From Paraflavitalea devenefica (GTDB lineage Bacteria; Bacteroidota; Bacteroidia; Chitinophagales; Chitinophagaceae): a stretch of DNA of 64,000 bases. The notes under the pieces were generated by a model, which was not told the DNA's origin, did not search any database, and saw only the letters and a list, made by a program, of their open reading frames with translations. Location: assembly GCF_011759375.1 (NCBI RefSeq), contig NZ_JAARML010000002.1, positions 186,001 through 250,000 of the forward strand, read 5' to 3'. Every line of letters starts with the position of its first letter. The first letter of the stretch is position 1. Shown here piece by piece: positions 28,795-38,118 of this stretch. The position numbers and the translations under genes were made by a program.

Positions 28795-29874
28795 ATGCAA
28801 ATTGTAAGATCAGCAGGGTTGAAGGCAACCGTATCGTCGCATACAGACAAGGCCCATGAAACCATCCAATACATCGTGTTAAACAATGGCCACATTACTG
28901 TGGAACTGACCAATATCGGCTGTGCCATTACCGCTATCCGGACACCTGATAGGAACAATATAAAAAAGAACATCGTAGCAGGTTTTAACAACCCGGAACT
29001 GTACAAAATAAATAAGGATTACCTGGGTTGTGTGGTAGGCCGCTATGCCAACCGCATCAGCCATGGAACATTTGTGCTGGAAGGAAAGCGTTACCAGCTT
29101 AGCATCAACAATGCGCCCAATCACCTGCACGGCGGCTGGCAGGGGTTTAGCCACCGGTTATGGAAGCTGGAAGCGCTCATTGAACAGGAAGAGGTATGCG
29201 GTGCTGTGTTTTCTTACTACAGTCCTGATGGAGAGGAAGGATATCCGGGCAACCTGTCTGTGCAGGTAAAATATATATTGGACAGCAACAACAGGCTAAG
29301 CATTTTTTATAAAGCGGCTACTGATAAAAGCACGCCTGTAAACCTTACCAATCACAGCTATTTTAATCTTACCGGTTTTGAACAGCCGACAGTACTGGAC
29401 CATTACCTGCAGGTGCATGGAGACCATTACCTGGAGAAGTCGGCCAGCAATACGGCTGCCGGTACAATGGCAGCGGTATCGGGTACTGCTTTGGATTTTA
29501 CGAGGCCTAAGCGGATTGGCCAGGATATTGCCGGCTCTGCAGCAGATAAAGGATACGACCATAGTTTTGTATTGAACCACCATGCACCCGGGCGCCTCGC
29601 CAAAGCAGCGGTGCTGAGTGAGGAAACAACAGGGCGTGTGCTCACGGTATATACCGATAAGCCGGCCATCCAGGTATATACGGCCAACTATTGGGATGGA
29701 ACGGTCGGCGGCGAGCAGGGATGCCCGTATCTGCAATACGGAGGCGTGGCGCTGGAAACACAGCTTTACCCCGATAGTGTTAATCAGCCACATTTTCCGG
29801 ATACCATCCTGCGTCCGGGCGAAGAATATGCTTCCACTACGGTGTTTGAATTTGGCGTGGCAGCAAGCAAATAA
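28795..29874 (+). CDS. galM: Aldose 1-epimerase
   Basis: 359 aa. It interconverts the alpha and beta anomers of galactose and other aldoses, feeding the Leloir pathway. Family motifs are in order: GRYANRISHG near residue 85, the substrate-binding NHLHGGWQGF near 110, catalytic His187 in LTNHSYFNLTG and catalytic Glu321 in GGVALETQLYPDSVN. No signal peptide; cytoplasmic. It is the last gene of the second PUL operon, which supports a galactose-type product for that locus. Confidence 0.93.
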   Translation: MQIVRSAGLKATVSSHTDKAHETIQYIVLNNGHITVELTNIGCAITAIRTPDRNNIKKNIVAGFNNPELYKINKDYLGCVVGRYANRISHGTFVLEGKRYQLSINNAPNHLHGGWQGFSHRLWKLEALIEQEEVCGAVFSYYSPDGEEGYPGNLSVQVKYILDSNNRLSIFYKAATDKSTPVNLTNHSYFNLTGFEQPTVLDHYLQVHGDHYLEKSASNTAAGTMAAVSGTALDFTRPKRIGQDIAGSAADKGYDHSFVLNHHAPGRLAKAAVLSEETTGRVLTVYTDKPAIQVYTANYWDGTVGGEQGCPYLQYGGVALETQLYPDSVNQPHFPDTILRPGEEYASTTVFEFGVAASK

Positions 29875-29893
29875 GTGGGTACAGTTTCCCCAT

Positions 29894-29927
29894 AAAAAGA
29901 GGCCGTCTCCACGGAGACAGCCTCTTG
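29894..29927. terminator. Bidirectional terminator after galM
   Basis: AAGAGGCCGTCTCC, AC loop, GGAGACAGCCTCTT with one mismatch in a 14-bp stem, flanked by AAAAA on the left. It ends the galM operon and, on the minus strand with TTTTT following, the VOC gene. Confidence 0.8.
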
Positions 29928-29946
29928 CCAATAACTGTCCATCTAA

Positions 29947-30864
29947 TTATTTACCTGCAAAAGCGTCTTCCAGCTTTTGCAGATCAAACTTTTTCATTTT
30001 CAGGAAGGCATTGGTCACCCGTGCCGTTTTCTCCTTGTCGGGGCTTTTCAGCATTTGCGCCAACTGTATGGGCTCTACCTGCCAGGATACGCCAAACTTG
30101 TCTTTCAGCCATCCGCAGGGACCACCCTGGCCGCCGTCTTCGGTTAGTTTATTCCAGTAATAATCAATTTCCGACTGGGTCTTGCAGGGAACAACGAAGG
30201 ATACCCCATCATTAAAAGAAAAGGAATGGTCCATCGTACTGTCCATGGCCATGAACTCCTGCCCGGCCAGGTTAAACTGCGCATGCTTCACCATGCCTTC
30301 CGGTTCATTTTCGCCCGGGCCATTTTTAAGGATGCCCTGGATGGCGGAGCCTTCGAACACAGAAGTATAGAAACGTACTGCTTCTTCCGCACGGCCGGCC
30401 TGCTCTTTTACATACATCAGGGATGGCGTGATCCTTTGACCGTTGGTATCTTTTATATTCCCCTGCGAAATTTGCCAGGAAACACCGAAACGGTCCTGCA
30501 CAAAGCCATATTTTTCACTCCAGTCATACTTGTCCAGCGCCATCATTACCATACCACCTTCTGAAAGCTTTCCCCAGAGCGCATCTGTTTCTGCGGCTGT
30601 TTCACAAACCACGAAAAAAGAGATGGAAGGATTGATCTTGAAATACGGCCCGCCATTCAATCCCATGAATTTAACGCCACTTAACCGGAACTCTACCGTC
30701 ATGACCGATCCTTCCGGCCGTTGATGGATCTCGTATCCTGCGGCGCCATACCGCGTGGTATAGTCAATGCTGGAATCCGGGAAAACCGACGTATAGAACC
30801 GGGCAGCTTCTTCTGCCTGGTCATCAAACCAGAGACAATTGGTAAACGGTTGTTGAATAGTCAT
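29947..30864 (-). CDS. VOC-superfamily protein, two PhnB-like domains
   Basis: 305 aa with two copies of the PhnB/3-demethylubiquinone-methyltransferase-like VOC fold: first about 1-145 (FTNCLWFDDQAEEAARFYTS...DRFGVSWQIS), second about 155-300 (PSLMYVKEQAGRAEEAVRF...KDKFGVSWQVEP). The pair would form a complete metal-binding cup in one chain. Members include glyoxalases, dioxygenases and antibiotic-resistance proteins, so the specific role is unknown. Monocistronic and divergent from the copper ATPase gene; no functional link is visible. Confidence 0.85.
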   Translation of the reverse strand: MTIQQPFTNCLWFDDQAEEAARFYTSVFPDSSIDYTTRYGAAGYEIHQRPEGSVMTVEFRLSGVKFMGLNGGPYFKINPSISFFVVCETAAETDALWGKLSEGGMVMMALDKYDWSEKYGFVQDRFGVSWQISQGNIKDTNGQRITPSLMYVKEQAGRAEEAVRFYTSVFEGSAIQGILKNGPGENEPEGMVKHAQFNLAGQEFMAMDSTMDHSFSFNDGVSFVVPCKTQSEIDYYWNKLTEDGGQGGPCGWLKDKFGVSWQVEPIQLAQMLKSPDKEKTARVTNAFLKMKKFDLQKLEDAFAGK

Positions 30865-31031
30865 AACGGTTATTTTAAGTGGTCAATTAAGAAGTATAAA
30901 AGTAGGATAGCCTGTTAACATCGCCGGTGGTCAAATGCGCCTTTTTAAGAGGCAGATTGCGACGGGGGCTAAAGTCAGAATTATATAACATTCGCTGCTT
31001 ATAGTGTAACAATCAGGCAGTCAGGTGGTGG

Positions 31032-31039
31032 TAGCTTTG
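31032..31039 (+). promoter_or_regulatory. Promoter -7 box of the P-type ATPase gene
   Basis: TAGCTTTG matches TAnnTTTG fully; the ATG follows 14 nt after the box. No clear TTTG is seen at -33. Confidence 0.5.
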
Positions 31040-31053
31040 TAAAAAAGGAAACC

Positions 31054-33330
31054 ATGTCAACAGTTAACGTACCTTATCATAAACGAACCAAGTCCGATAG
31101 CAGCAGCACGACTATTGTTAAAGAATCCTATCCCGTATTGGAAATGACCTGCGCTGCCTGTGCTGTCAGTGTGGAGTCTATGCTCCAATCAGTAGCCGGT
31201 GTACGGAATGCAGGCGTAAACTTTGCGAACCAGACAGCCTGGGTGGAATATGAACAGGGCAAGGTTTCTCCCGAAACCCTGCGCGATACGGTCCGCTCCA
31301 TCGGATATGACCTCGTTATAGAAAAGGAGAACCAGGCACAGGTGCAGGAGGAAGCGCAGCAGAAACATTACCAACAGATAAAGAAACGGACGATAGGGGC
31401 TTCCATTCTTTCGCTGCCCATTGTCATCATCGGCATGTTTTTCATGGATATGCCTTATGCCAACTGGATCATGCTGGTACTGGCAACACCCGTGGTATTT
31501 ATTATGGGCCGTAGCTTTTTCATCAATGCCTTTAAACAGGCCAGGCACCGGAAGGCAAACATGGATACACTGGTGGCCCTCAGTACCGGTATGGCCTGGT
31601 TGTTCAGTGCATTCAATACCGTGTATCCTCAGTTCTGGCACCAGCGTGGTTTGCATGCGCATGTTTATTTTGAAGCAGCAGCCGTTGTCATTGCTTTTAT
31701 TTCGCTGGGCAAACTGTTGGAAGAAAAAGCGAAATCCAACACTTCTTCTGCCATCAAAAAACTGATCGGGCTGCAACCTAAAACAGTGGTACGCGTGGAT
31801 GCCGCCGGTAATACCATTGAAATACCTATAGTACAAGTGAAAGCCGGGGATATATTACTGGTGAAGCCGGGCGATAAAATACCGGTGGATGGTTCGCTGG
31901 TGCAGGGAGACTCCTATGTAGATGAAAGTACGATCACCGGTGAACCGGTACCCGTGGCCAAAAAAGAAAATGACAAAGTGTATGCCGGTACTATTAACCA
32001 GAAGGGTAGCTTCCGGTTCCGGGCCGATAAAGTAGGGGCGGATACGCTCCTGGCGCAGATCATCAAAATGGTGCAGGAAGCACAGGGCAGCAAAGCGCCT
32101 GTACAAAAGCTGGCCGATAAAGTGGCCGGTATCTTTGTGCCCGTTGTCATCAGTATTGCTATACTCACTTTTGCCGCCTGGATGGTGCTGGGAGGCAACA
32201 ATGCCTTTACGCATGCCTTGATGACCTCGGTAACCGTATTGGCCATCGCCTGTCCCTGTGCGTTGGGACTGGCTACACCCACCGCCATCATGGTAGGCAT
32301 TGGAAAAGGAGCAGAGAACAACATCCTCATTAAAGATGCTGAAAGCCTGGAACTGGCCCATCAAGTGAATGCCATCATCCTCGATAAAACGGGCACCATT
32401 ACAGAAGGGAAACCGGTGGTAACAGACCTGCTATGGGATATCCCCAAAGAAGAACAGGAAGGGCAGCAAGCCATCTTAGTTGCCCTGGAACAACGCTCTG
32501 AACATCCATTGGCGGAAGCGGTGGTGAGTTACCTGCAAAACAGTATGCCTAGTGTTGCCACGCTTCAATCCTTTGAAAGCATAACCGGTAAGGGGGTAGT
32601 GGGTATGATGGCAGGAAAAACTTACCTGGTGGGTAACCGTCAATTAATAGCGGAGTACAACATCCCCATTGATCAGGATATGGCTGTCCAGGCAGCCGCT
32701 TTACAGTCAGCCGCCAAAACAGTGGTCTACTTTGCGGGTAATGGCCGGTTATTGGCCATCATCGCTATTGCCGATAAAATAAAGGAATCATCCAAGGCTG
32801 CTATAGCCACCTTGCAGCGGAATGGAATGGAAGTACACATGCTCACCGGTGATAATACCCATACTGCAGCAGCCGTGGCCGCAAACGTGGGTATCCCATC
32901 TTATCACGCAGAAGTAACGCCTGCTTTCAAAGCAGACTTCGTCAAACAACTGCAAAGCCAGGGGAAGGTCGTTGCGATGGTAGGCGATGGTATCAATGAC
33001 TCCCAGGCATTGGCGCAGGCCGATGTGAGCATTGCCATGGGCAAGGGATCAGACATAGCGATGGATGTAGCTAAGATAACTTTGATCACCTCCGATCTTA
33101 ACAGTATACCCAGGGCGCTCAACCTTTCCCGTAAAACAGTACGCACCATCCGGCAAAACCTCTTTTGGGCTTTCATCTATAACATCATCGGTATCCCCAT
33201 TGCTGCCGGCGTCCTGTTCCCGTTCAATGGATTCCTGTTGGATCCGATGATAGCCGGCGCCACCATGGCCCTGAGTTCAGTCAGCGTGGTTGGCAACAGC
33301 CTGCGGCTGAAGGCGGCAAGGATAGCGTGA
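31054..33330 (+). CDS. Copper-translocating P1B-type ATPase
   Basis: 758 aa. One N-terminal heavy-metal domain with MTCAACAVSVE (Cys33, Cys36); eight-helix P1B membrane layout; CPC motif at 400-402 (AIACPCALGLATPTA); phosphorylation site D444 in DKTGTITEGKPV; SEHPLAEA HP motif; hinge MVGDGINDSQAL; and the TM8 signature MALSSVSVVGNSLRL. The CPC and TM8 signatures are those of Cu(I) exporters. It would pump Cu(+) out of the cytoplasm. No copper chaperone or CopY/CueR regulator is adjacent. A small hairpin (33320-33337) overlaps its stop codon and may end the transcript. Confidence 0.93.
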   Translation: MSTVNVPYHKRTKSDSSSTTIVKESYPVLEMTCAACAVSVESMLQSVAGVRNAGVNFANQTAWVEYEQGKVSPETLRDTVRSIGYDLVIEKENQAQVQEEAQQKHYQQIKKRTIGASILSLPIVIIGMFFMDMPYANWIMLVLATPVVFIMGRSFFINAFKQARHRKANMDTLVALSTGMAWLFSAFNTVYPQFWHQRGLHAHVYFEAAAVVIAFISLGKLLEEKAKSNTSSAIKKLIGLQPKTVVRVDAAGNTIEIPIVQVKAGDILLVKPGDKIPVDGSLVQGDSYVDESTITGEPVPVAKKENDKVYAGTINQKGSFRFRADKVGADTLLAQIIKMVQEAQGSKAPVQKLADKVAGIFVPVVISIAILTFAAWMVLGGNNAFTHALMTSVTVLAIACPCALGLATPTAIMVGIGKGAENNILIKDAESLELAHQVNAIILDKTGTITEGKPVVTDLLWDIPKEEQEGQQAILVALEQRSEHPLAEAVVSYLQNSMPSVATLQSFESITGKGVVGMMAGKTYLVGNRQLIAEYNIPIDQDMAVQAAALQSAAKTVVYFAGNGRLLAIIAIADKIKESSKAAIATLQRNGMEVHMLTGDNTHTAAAVAANVGIPSYHAEVTPAFKADFVKQLQSQGKVVAMVGDGINDSQALAQADVSIAMGKGSDIAMDVAKITLITSDLNSIPRALNLSRKTVRTIRQNLFWAFIYNIIGIPIAAGVLFPFNGFLLDPMIAGATMALSSVSVVGNSLRLKAARIA

Positions 33331-33337
33331 GCTATCC

Positions 33338-33748
33338 TCATTTATTCACAATTACCAACCTCAACCGCTCAGACTGTCTGCCTGTATACACGAAATAAAT
33401 CCTATGGATAGTGCCAGGTCTCGTATTCGTTAACAGCGTGTCCCCGCACGATGAATGCGCAGCATTATAACCGCCACCATTTCCGCCAGCGTACATCGTA
33501 CAGGTAGTTGCCGGCGTCTTGTTAACGGCCGCTCCACCTGCCACGCCACCGGAGTATAGGGTACAAGCAGTTGCGGGAGTTTTGTTAGTGGTCGCTCCAC
33601 TTGCCACGCCGCCGGCATACGGGGTGCAGCTAATAGCGCCCGTTGCATTTCCGGTATATCCTGAACCACCGCCGCCTGTAAAAGGCGCCTGACCGTAGCC
33701 CATATGCGCTACCAGGCAAACTATCAAAAGTAAGATCACTCTTTTCAT
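33338..33748 (-). CDS. Small secreted Gly-rich repeat protein
   Basis: 136 aa. The start MKRVILLLIVCLVAHMGYGQ gives a clear signal peptide; a longer upstream reading would overlap the preceding gene. The mature part has three repeats of 21 residues beginning CTxY (Cys41, Cys62, Cys83), of the form CTPYAGGVASGATTNKTPAT, and a fourth Cys at 101. The C-terminus is charged. The GG-rich repeat resembles segments of surface proteins in Bacteroidota, but I do not recognise a named family. It lies 7 bp after the SUMF1 gene, so the two are co-transcribed and may act together outside the cell. Confidence 0.7.
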   Translation of the reverse strand: MKRVILLLIVCLVAHMGYGQAPFTGGGGSGYTGNATGAISCTPYAGGVASGATTNKTPATACTLYSGGVAGGAAVNKTPATTCTMYAGGNGGGYNAAHSSCGDTLLTNTRPGTIHRIYFVYTGRQSERLRLVIVNK

Positions 33749-33755
33749 ACAATTG

Positions 33756-35222
33756 TTATTGTCGTCTTGATACACCACGTCCACTGAATGAGTGGCTACG
33801 GCCTTTGCCATCGGGTGAGGGCACCGATGTATTGATAATATGGGCGTTTCTGTCCGATGTACGCAAGAATATTCCACTAAACTGGCTCGACCAGGCGCCG
33901 CCGCGGGCAGTAAAGGTGTAGTACTGGGTATTGATATCGCCCGGTGTTTGGCCCGGCCAGCCGGCATTGGCATAACCTGCATTGGGTGTTATGGAAAGTT
34001 CACCGTCCCCATGACTACCATTGAATGAAGGCCCTTTCCCAAACATCGAACTGTCTGCGTTATAGCAAAGTTCCAGTACATTCCCGCTCATTTCCATGAC
34101 TCCGTAATAAGCGGCGCCTGCCTCTACTCTTGAGGTACTCGCTTTTGCTGCAAAACCACAACGAAGAGGTCCTCTTGGTCCGGATATATTATAAAGTGCT
34201 GGCCCCGTTCCCGGAGCAATATAATTGCTGATCGTTTCGTTGGGCATCCCGTCTGTACCAGTCGTGATCGTATCGGCATTCGTAATGCCACTGGTACCCC
34301 AGGCAAATTCAGCGGCTACCGGTGTATTCGCTCCCCGGCAAATCTTTTCAAATTCCAGCTCAGTCATTGGACTGAGCGCTGCCCAATCCAGGTAAGCTAT
34401 CAGGTCTTCAATCCCTACCCAGTTGCAGGCCCTGTCCGGCGCCGACGCCACCATCGCTGGCCACGTGCCTGAAATGGTATACCGTGACAGGCCAATATGT
34501 GCCGCGTCATAGCGGTTCAGGAAAGCATCATTTGAAATGGCATTCAGGAAGTCAGCATACTGACCCTGCGATAGCTCGTACTTCATACAATAGAAAGCAT
34601 TGTACCCTTTCGGATAAGCGTCAGGTAGGGTAAAAGATCCACTTGTATTGGACGTGCTCCATAAATTCGAACCGGAATTACTCATTGTAATGGCTCCTTC
34701 ACTGGTGATGAGGTAAGGGTCATCGGTCGTGCCTGTCTTGAAGCGGTAAGTGGAAACGCCATCTCCGAGGTAGAAGGCGCCCTCATTGATATACACCATT
34801 TCAATACCGAATACCTTGTATTCGTAATCCCCTGCCGGTGGAGCATCCAGTTTCAATTGTATACTCACGCTGTCGATGCTGCCGGTACCGGTTGTTGACC
34901 GGTAGATCATGACCCCTTTTTTATCCGCATAGGCATCCACAAAGAGGGGAGTGCCGGCGCTATGTGCGGAATCCTGGTCACCCAGATTGGCATGGAGCCA
35001 CTGGACGGCCGAACAGTCACGCCGTTTTACAAACAGCCATACGGCGTCGCGGTTACCGGGGCTACCGGTTATCCGCCAGCTATTTTCCCAGCTAATGGTA
35101 AAATGGAGGAAGTGGTCGGAGCCTGCAACGGTTTCTGTGACCGGTCCGATGCGTAGGTTATTGGCCGCAGCGGGAAAAGAGAGGGCAAGCAGGTAATAAC
35201 AAATAAGGTAGTATTGGCGCAT
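33756..35222 (-). CDS. Secreted SUMF1/FGE-like domain protein
   Basis: 488 aa. Signal peptide ending PAAANN, an N-terminal beta-rich domain of about 140 residues, then a formylglycine-generating-enzyme-like (SUMF1) domain: FYCMKYELSQGQYADFLNAI, SPMTELEFEKICRGA, YGVMEMSGNVLEL, ARGGAWSSQFSGIFLRTSDR. The two active-site Cys of true formylglycine-generating enzymes are not present near the C-terminal motif, so it is probably a structural or binding member rather than a sulfatase-maturing enzyme. First gene of a two-gene unit with the Gly-repeat protein. Confidence 0.8.
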   Translation of the reverse strand: MRQYYLICYYLLALSFPAAANNLRIGPVTETVAGSDHFLHFTISWENSWRITGSPGNRDAVWLFVKRRDCSAVQWLHANLGDQDSAHSAGTPLFVDAYADKKGVMIYRSTTGTGSIDSVSIQLKLDAPPAGDYEYKVFGIEMVYINEGAFYLGDGVSTYRFKTGTTDDPYLITSEGAITMSNSGSNLWSTSNTSGSFTLPDAYPKGYNAFYCMKYELSQGQYADFLNAISNDAFLNRYDAAHIGLSRYTISGTWPAMVASAPDRACNWVGIEDLIAYLDWAALSPMTELEFEKICRGANTPVAAEFAWGTSGITNADTITTGTDGMPNETISNYIAPGTGPALYNISGPRGPLRCGFAAKASTSRVEAGAAYYGVMEMSGNVLELCYNADSSMFGKGPSFNGSHGDGELSITPNAGYANAGWPGQTPGDINTQYYTFTARGGAWSSQFSGIFLRTSDRNAHIINTSVPSPDGKGRSHSFSGRGVSRRQ

Positions 35223-35561
35223 ATCAGATAAGGTTTATGATAACTGATTGCTGAAAATAGGTATTACGAAAACGGTGGCCAACCGTTTTTTAACCCATAA
35301 TGTTAAGTTAACGCAGGTGCCATAAAATAGGGGATTCACCGTTGAACTTTGGTACATCTCATTCCAAATCAGTTGCTTGTATCCTGTCAGGGTTATTTAA
35401 TCCTTCTTCCATCCTTGTACCATCTATGTGTTGAGTGCGCTTTAACCTATAAGGATAGTACAAGGATGGAGCAAGGATGGAGCCACCATGAGCGGTCCTT
35501 TTTTGGGCAAAATGGCGACACTTCGTATGATAATTTTCGTTAATTTCATAGAAAAGCCGCC
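35223..35561. other. Intergenic region with repeat element
   Basis: 339 bp between divergent genes. It contains the inverted repeat and 11-bp duplication at 35409-35482, and TAATTTTC near 35533, one base off a -7 box for the gene at 35562. No small gene is supported. Confidence 0.5.
35409..35482. repeat. Inverted repeat with 11-bp tandem copy
   Basis: CCATCCTTGTACCATC (35409-35424) pairs with GATAGTACAAGGATGG (35454-35469) with one mismatch, around a 29-nt loop. The right arm belongs to two tandem copies of CAAGGATGGAG (35461-35482). Likely a dispersed hairpin repeat; only one copy is in the window. Confidence 0.6.
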
Positions 35562-36137
35562 ATGGCCTGGTTTGATACCATACCACCGTTTACGGGCACC
35601 TGTGGCCCAGTGTGCATCTACAAGATGTATGGGCGTTATTTTATGCGTACACGAAGCTCACTAACGGGCGAGCGCGTGAAGAAGGACCCGGCCTTCCGGA
35701 AAACGATGCAATTTGCCGGCTTGCTGGCGAAAGCTTCGCGCATCGGTTCGGCGGTATATGCGCTGGTGCCTGCCGACAGGAAACAACATAGCCTTTACCG
35801 CAAACTAACGGGCGAAGCTATGACGTGGCTGAAGTACCAGTGGAAAGAAACTGATATTATTGAATACCTTACTAAGCAATATGCCGGCCAGGAGAAGCCG
35901 GTCTCTGAACCCCGCGTTACTGTGCTGCGCACAAATTACCACCCGCCACGTCCCGGCCTACGCAGCACCCTCCCGGACGTGGTAAAGACAACGCCCGTCA
36001 AACGGCTCTCCCGCCACCTGCGCGCCTGGCGGCAGCAGGACAAGGAATTCCGACGGCAGTATAATCAGACTTTTAGGGAGTATGTGTGGGGGGAGGGGAT
36101 AAAGGAGGCCGGGAAGAGTCTTATCGACTCGTGTTAA
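35562..36137 (+). CDS. Conserved hypothetical protein
   Basis: 191 aa, strongly basic (many Arg and Lys), no signal peptide and no membrane segment. The start includes GTCGPVCIYKMYGRYFMRTRSS, followed by LTGERVKKDPAFRKTMQFAG. This pattern resembles a family of uncharacterised Chitinophagaceae proteins from memory, with no assigned function. The C-terminal 60 residues are Arg-rich (RLSRHLRAWRQQDKEFRR), which could mean nucleic-acid contact, but that is a guess. Stand-alone gene. Confidence 0.55.
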   Translation: MAWFDTIPPFTGTCGPVCIYKMYGRYFMRTRSSLTGERVKKDPAFRKTMQFAGLLAKASRIGSAVYALVPADRKQHSLYRKLTGEAMTWLKYQWKETDIIEYLTKQYAGQEKPVSEPRVTVLRTNYHPPRPGLRSTLPDVVKTTPVKRLSRHLRAWRQQDKEFRRQYNQTFREYVWGEGIKEAGKSLIDSC

Positions 36138-36256
36138 TGAAGTTGACAACTACCTTTATCATCATTTCTTTTTCTGCTGGTTTCGATTCTGCAATCATTA
36201 CCAACTGTGCAAAATTTGCACATTGCTTTCCCGCGTCAATTGACTTGAGCCTTAAA

Positions 36257-37414
36257 CTATCTAATAATTGTCGAAACCTGACGGATCGCCTGAATCGAGC
36301 TACAAAAGTTGTATCCTCCACCTTCGTCGCATGCACCATCGCTGTGCACACCGACTATCACTCCTGTTCGACGATCGATAACGGGGGCCCCTGAAGAACC
36401 AGAATGGGTATCAATATTACCGTAACGAATATGGCTGCCATCTACTAATTGTACCTGTCCGCACCCGATTTTCTTTTCCTCGCCCCTCGCATGCTGAATG
36501 ATGCAAATGGCATCTCCGCGAAATACCGGGTAGTTACGGGGAGCAGGATTCAATGGTTGGAAACGAATACCCGGCAACTCCCCATTCCGGGGAAGCAATC
36601 GCAAAATGGCATAATCCACTCCATCAAACCTTATTTCTTTGATCTCTGCAATGCGGTAAGATGCCGTGTCGCTTCTTATTTGATCGGAATTGGCCTGCCA
36701 TTGATAATTGAAGGTGACATGCATGAACCGAATGGATTGCTCCGGAGTAATCGGTAATTCATTTTTATGTGGGATGGTAAAATTAGCAGGGTTACTATTG
36801 AAACAATGGGCGGCGGTAAGAAAAAGATCTTTGGCGATCAGGCACCCGCTACCCCATCCCCGTCCTTTTACATCGCCCTCAATATCCTTTGGTCCGCTGA
36901 AAGCGTTACCAAAGGAACTGTCCCAACATAGGAGACCGATAGCCGGTATTTTCCCCTGTGTAAAATTGACGTCAAAAGCTCCCTGACCCGTAAATCGCTC
37001 TACATCCACCAGGTTGTCGTCCATGCCGCATTGTGACCGGAGAAATGCATGATCATTGAGTACTCTTTCCTGTTGTCTTACTTCGAGCAATCTTTCCATT
37101 CTTGTTTTGGGTGGCAGCACCGTATCGCTTTGTAAAGCGTTATAGGCGCTATCCAGTCGTTCCTTTCGCTCTAAATAAGACTCGATGGTCAGGGGCGCCT
37201 TCCTTAAGCTATCTTCATGTTCAATGGGCAGCGGAAGGCGTTTGATGGAAAGATCAGCAAAAGTCATCGCCACATATTCTTTACCTTTTTCCGGCGGAGT
37301 GGTTTCTTCTGTCGTTTTGCCGGAATCTACGCTGCATGATGAAAGACTGAAGATAAACAGGATGAGGCAGCCAGATAATATATTGTTAGCAAGTGTAAGC
37401 TTGTTTTTGTTCAT
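36257..37414 (-). CDS. Trypsin-like serine protease lipoprotein
   Basis: 385 aa. Lipobox SLSSC (Cys27). A charged helical segment (about 60-130) precedes a chymotrypsin-fold domain with the full triad: His203 in LTAAHC, Asp267 in GVDYAIL and Ser341 in THSGSSGAPV. Cys residues at 191/204 suggest the usual His-loop disulfide. It acts in the envelope, probably anchored to a membrane; the substrate is unknown. Last gene of a three-gene operon, 6 bp after the preceding gene. The coupling with two envelope proteins suggests it processes or guards a surface structure (inference). Confidence 0.85.
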   Translation of the reverse strand: MNKNKLTLANNILSGCLILFIFSLSSCSVDSGKTTEETTPPEKGKEYVAMTFADLSIKRLPLPIEHEDSLRKAPLTIESYLERKERLDSAYNALQSDTVLPPKTRMERLLEVRQQERVLNDHAFLRSQCGMDDNLVDVERFTGQGAFDVNFTQGKIPAIGLLCWDSSFGNAFSGPKDIEGDVKGRGWGSGCLIAKDLFLTAAHCFNSNPANFTIPHKNELPITPEQSIRFMHVTFNYQWQANSDQIRSDTASYRIAEIKEIRFDGVDYAILRLLPRNGELPGIRFQPLNPAPRNYPVFRGDAICIIQHARGEEKKIGCGQVQLVDGSHIRYGNIDTHSGSSGAPVIDRRTGVIVGVHSDGACDEGGGYNFCSSIQAIRQVSTIIR

Positions 37415-37420
37415 GCATTG

Positions 37421-38107
37421 TTATTTTAGGTAAAGCTTTATATGGTTAAACCCTGTTTCCTTCTTGATTTCGATCGAGTCTTTGATGGAGATATCGATCT
37501 GGCCGGTTTTTAATGTGGCATTTAAATAATACCAGCCTGGTGCCAACCGAGTTGTATAGGCTCTGCCATGGCTATCCGTGGTCAACGTTTTGAAGCTGCC
37601 TTCACATTGGTTCTTTTGGGCCAGTAAACGACTGCTGAACAGGCAAACGGTGGCTTGGAAAAGAGCGCCTTTTGTAGCATCATCGAAAGCCTGTACAGAC
37701 AGCACATTATATTTATTGGCCACGGGATATAATACCAGTTTCTGCGGCGTGGTAACTTTAGCAGGGTTAATGGGTTCATCTACTGCAAAAGTGATATCTC
37801 CACTGTCCAGGCTGGATTGAAGACGGTAATCCAGACCTGTCAGATTGGTAAAGGAAAAATTACCATAGTTGTCTGCAGTACTGCTATAAAGAAAATTCAA
37901 TGAATTTGGACTATTCGAGTCTGTTATTCGGATGGAGCCTTTTGCATACACCTTTTCCCCATCCATGCTTCTGAGCGTGTCATTGATGAACAAGGTGCCG
38001 CTTACTTTTTTGTCATCATATAGATCGCCCTTTTCTGAGTCGCCGCAGTGCAATGACAATAGAGTTGTATTGATCAGTACGCCTATCGCAATTCGTATAC
38101 TTAACAT
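37421..38107 (-). CDS. Putative lipoprotein with carboxypeptidase-regulatory-like repeats
   Basis: 228 aa. Hydrophobic N-terminus ending SLHCGDSEKGD; the Cys at 21 is a possible lipobox, though His before it is unusual. Two beta-sandwich repeats resemble carboxypeptidase-regulatory or SpaA/CnaB-type domains (SADNYGNFSFTNLTGLDYRL; TTDSHGRAYTTRLAPGWYYL). No enzyme motif. It lies 11 bp after the 810-aa gene and 6 bp before the protease gene, as the middle gene of that operon. Confidence 0.65.
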   Translation of the reverse strand: MLSIRIAIGVLINTTLLSLHCGDSEKGDLYDDKKVSGTLFINDTLRSMDGEKVYAKGSIRITDSNSPNSLNFLYSSTADNYGNFSFTNLTGLDYRLQSSLDSGDITFAVDEPINPAKVTTPQKLVLYPVANKYNVLSVQAFDDATKGALFQATVCLFSSRLLAQKNQCEGSFKTLTTDSHGRAYTTRLAPGWYYLNATLKTGQIDISIKDSIEIKKETGFNHIKLYLK

Positions 38108-38118
38108 GTGCTTATAGT

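Noticed and set aside
33756..35222. Sulfatase-modifying formylglycine-generating enzyme
   Set aside because: The catalytic Cys pair is missing and no sulfatase gene is nearby; kept as SUMF1-like only.
36206..36222. TGTGCAAA-A-TTTGCACA as an operator
   Set aside because: A clean palindrome, but it lies downstream of the protease gene stop and not in front of any gene, so a regulatory role is not supported.
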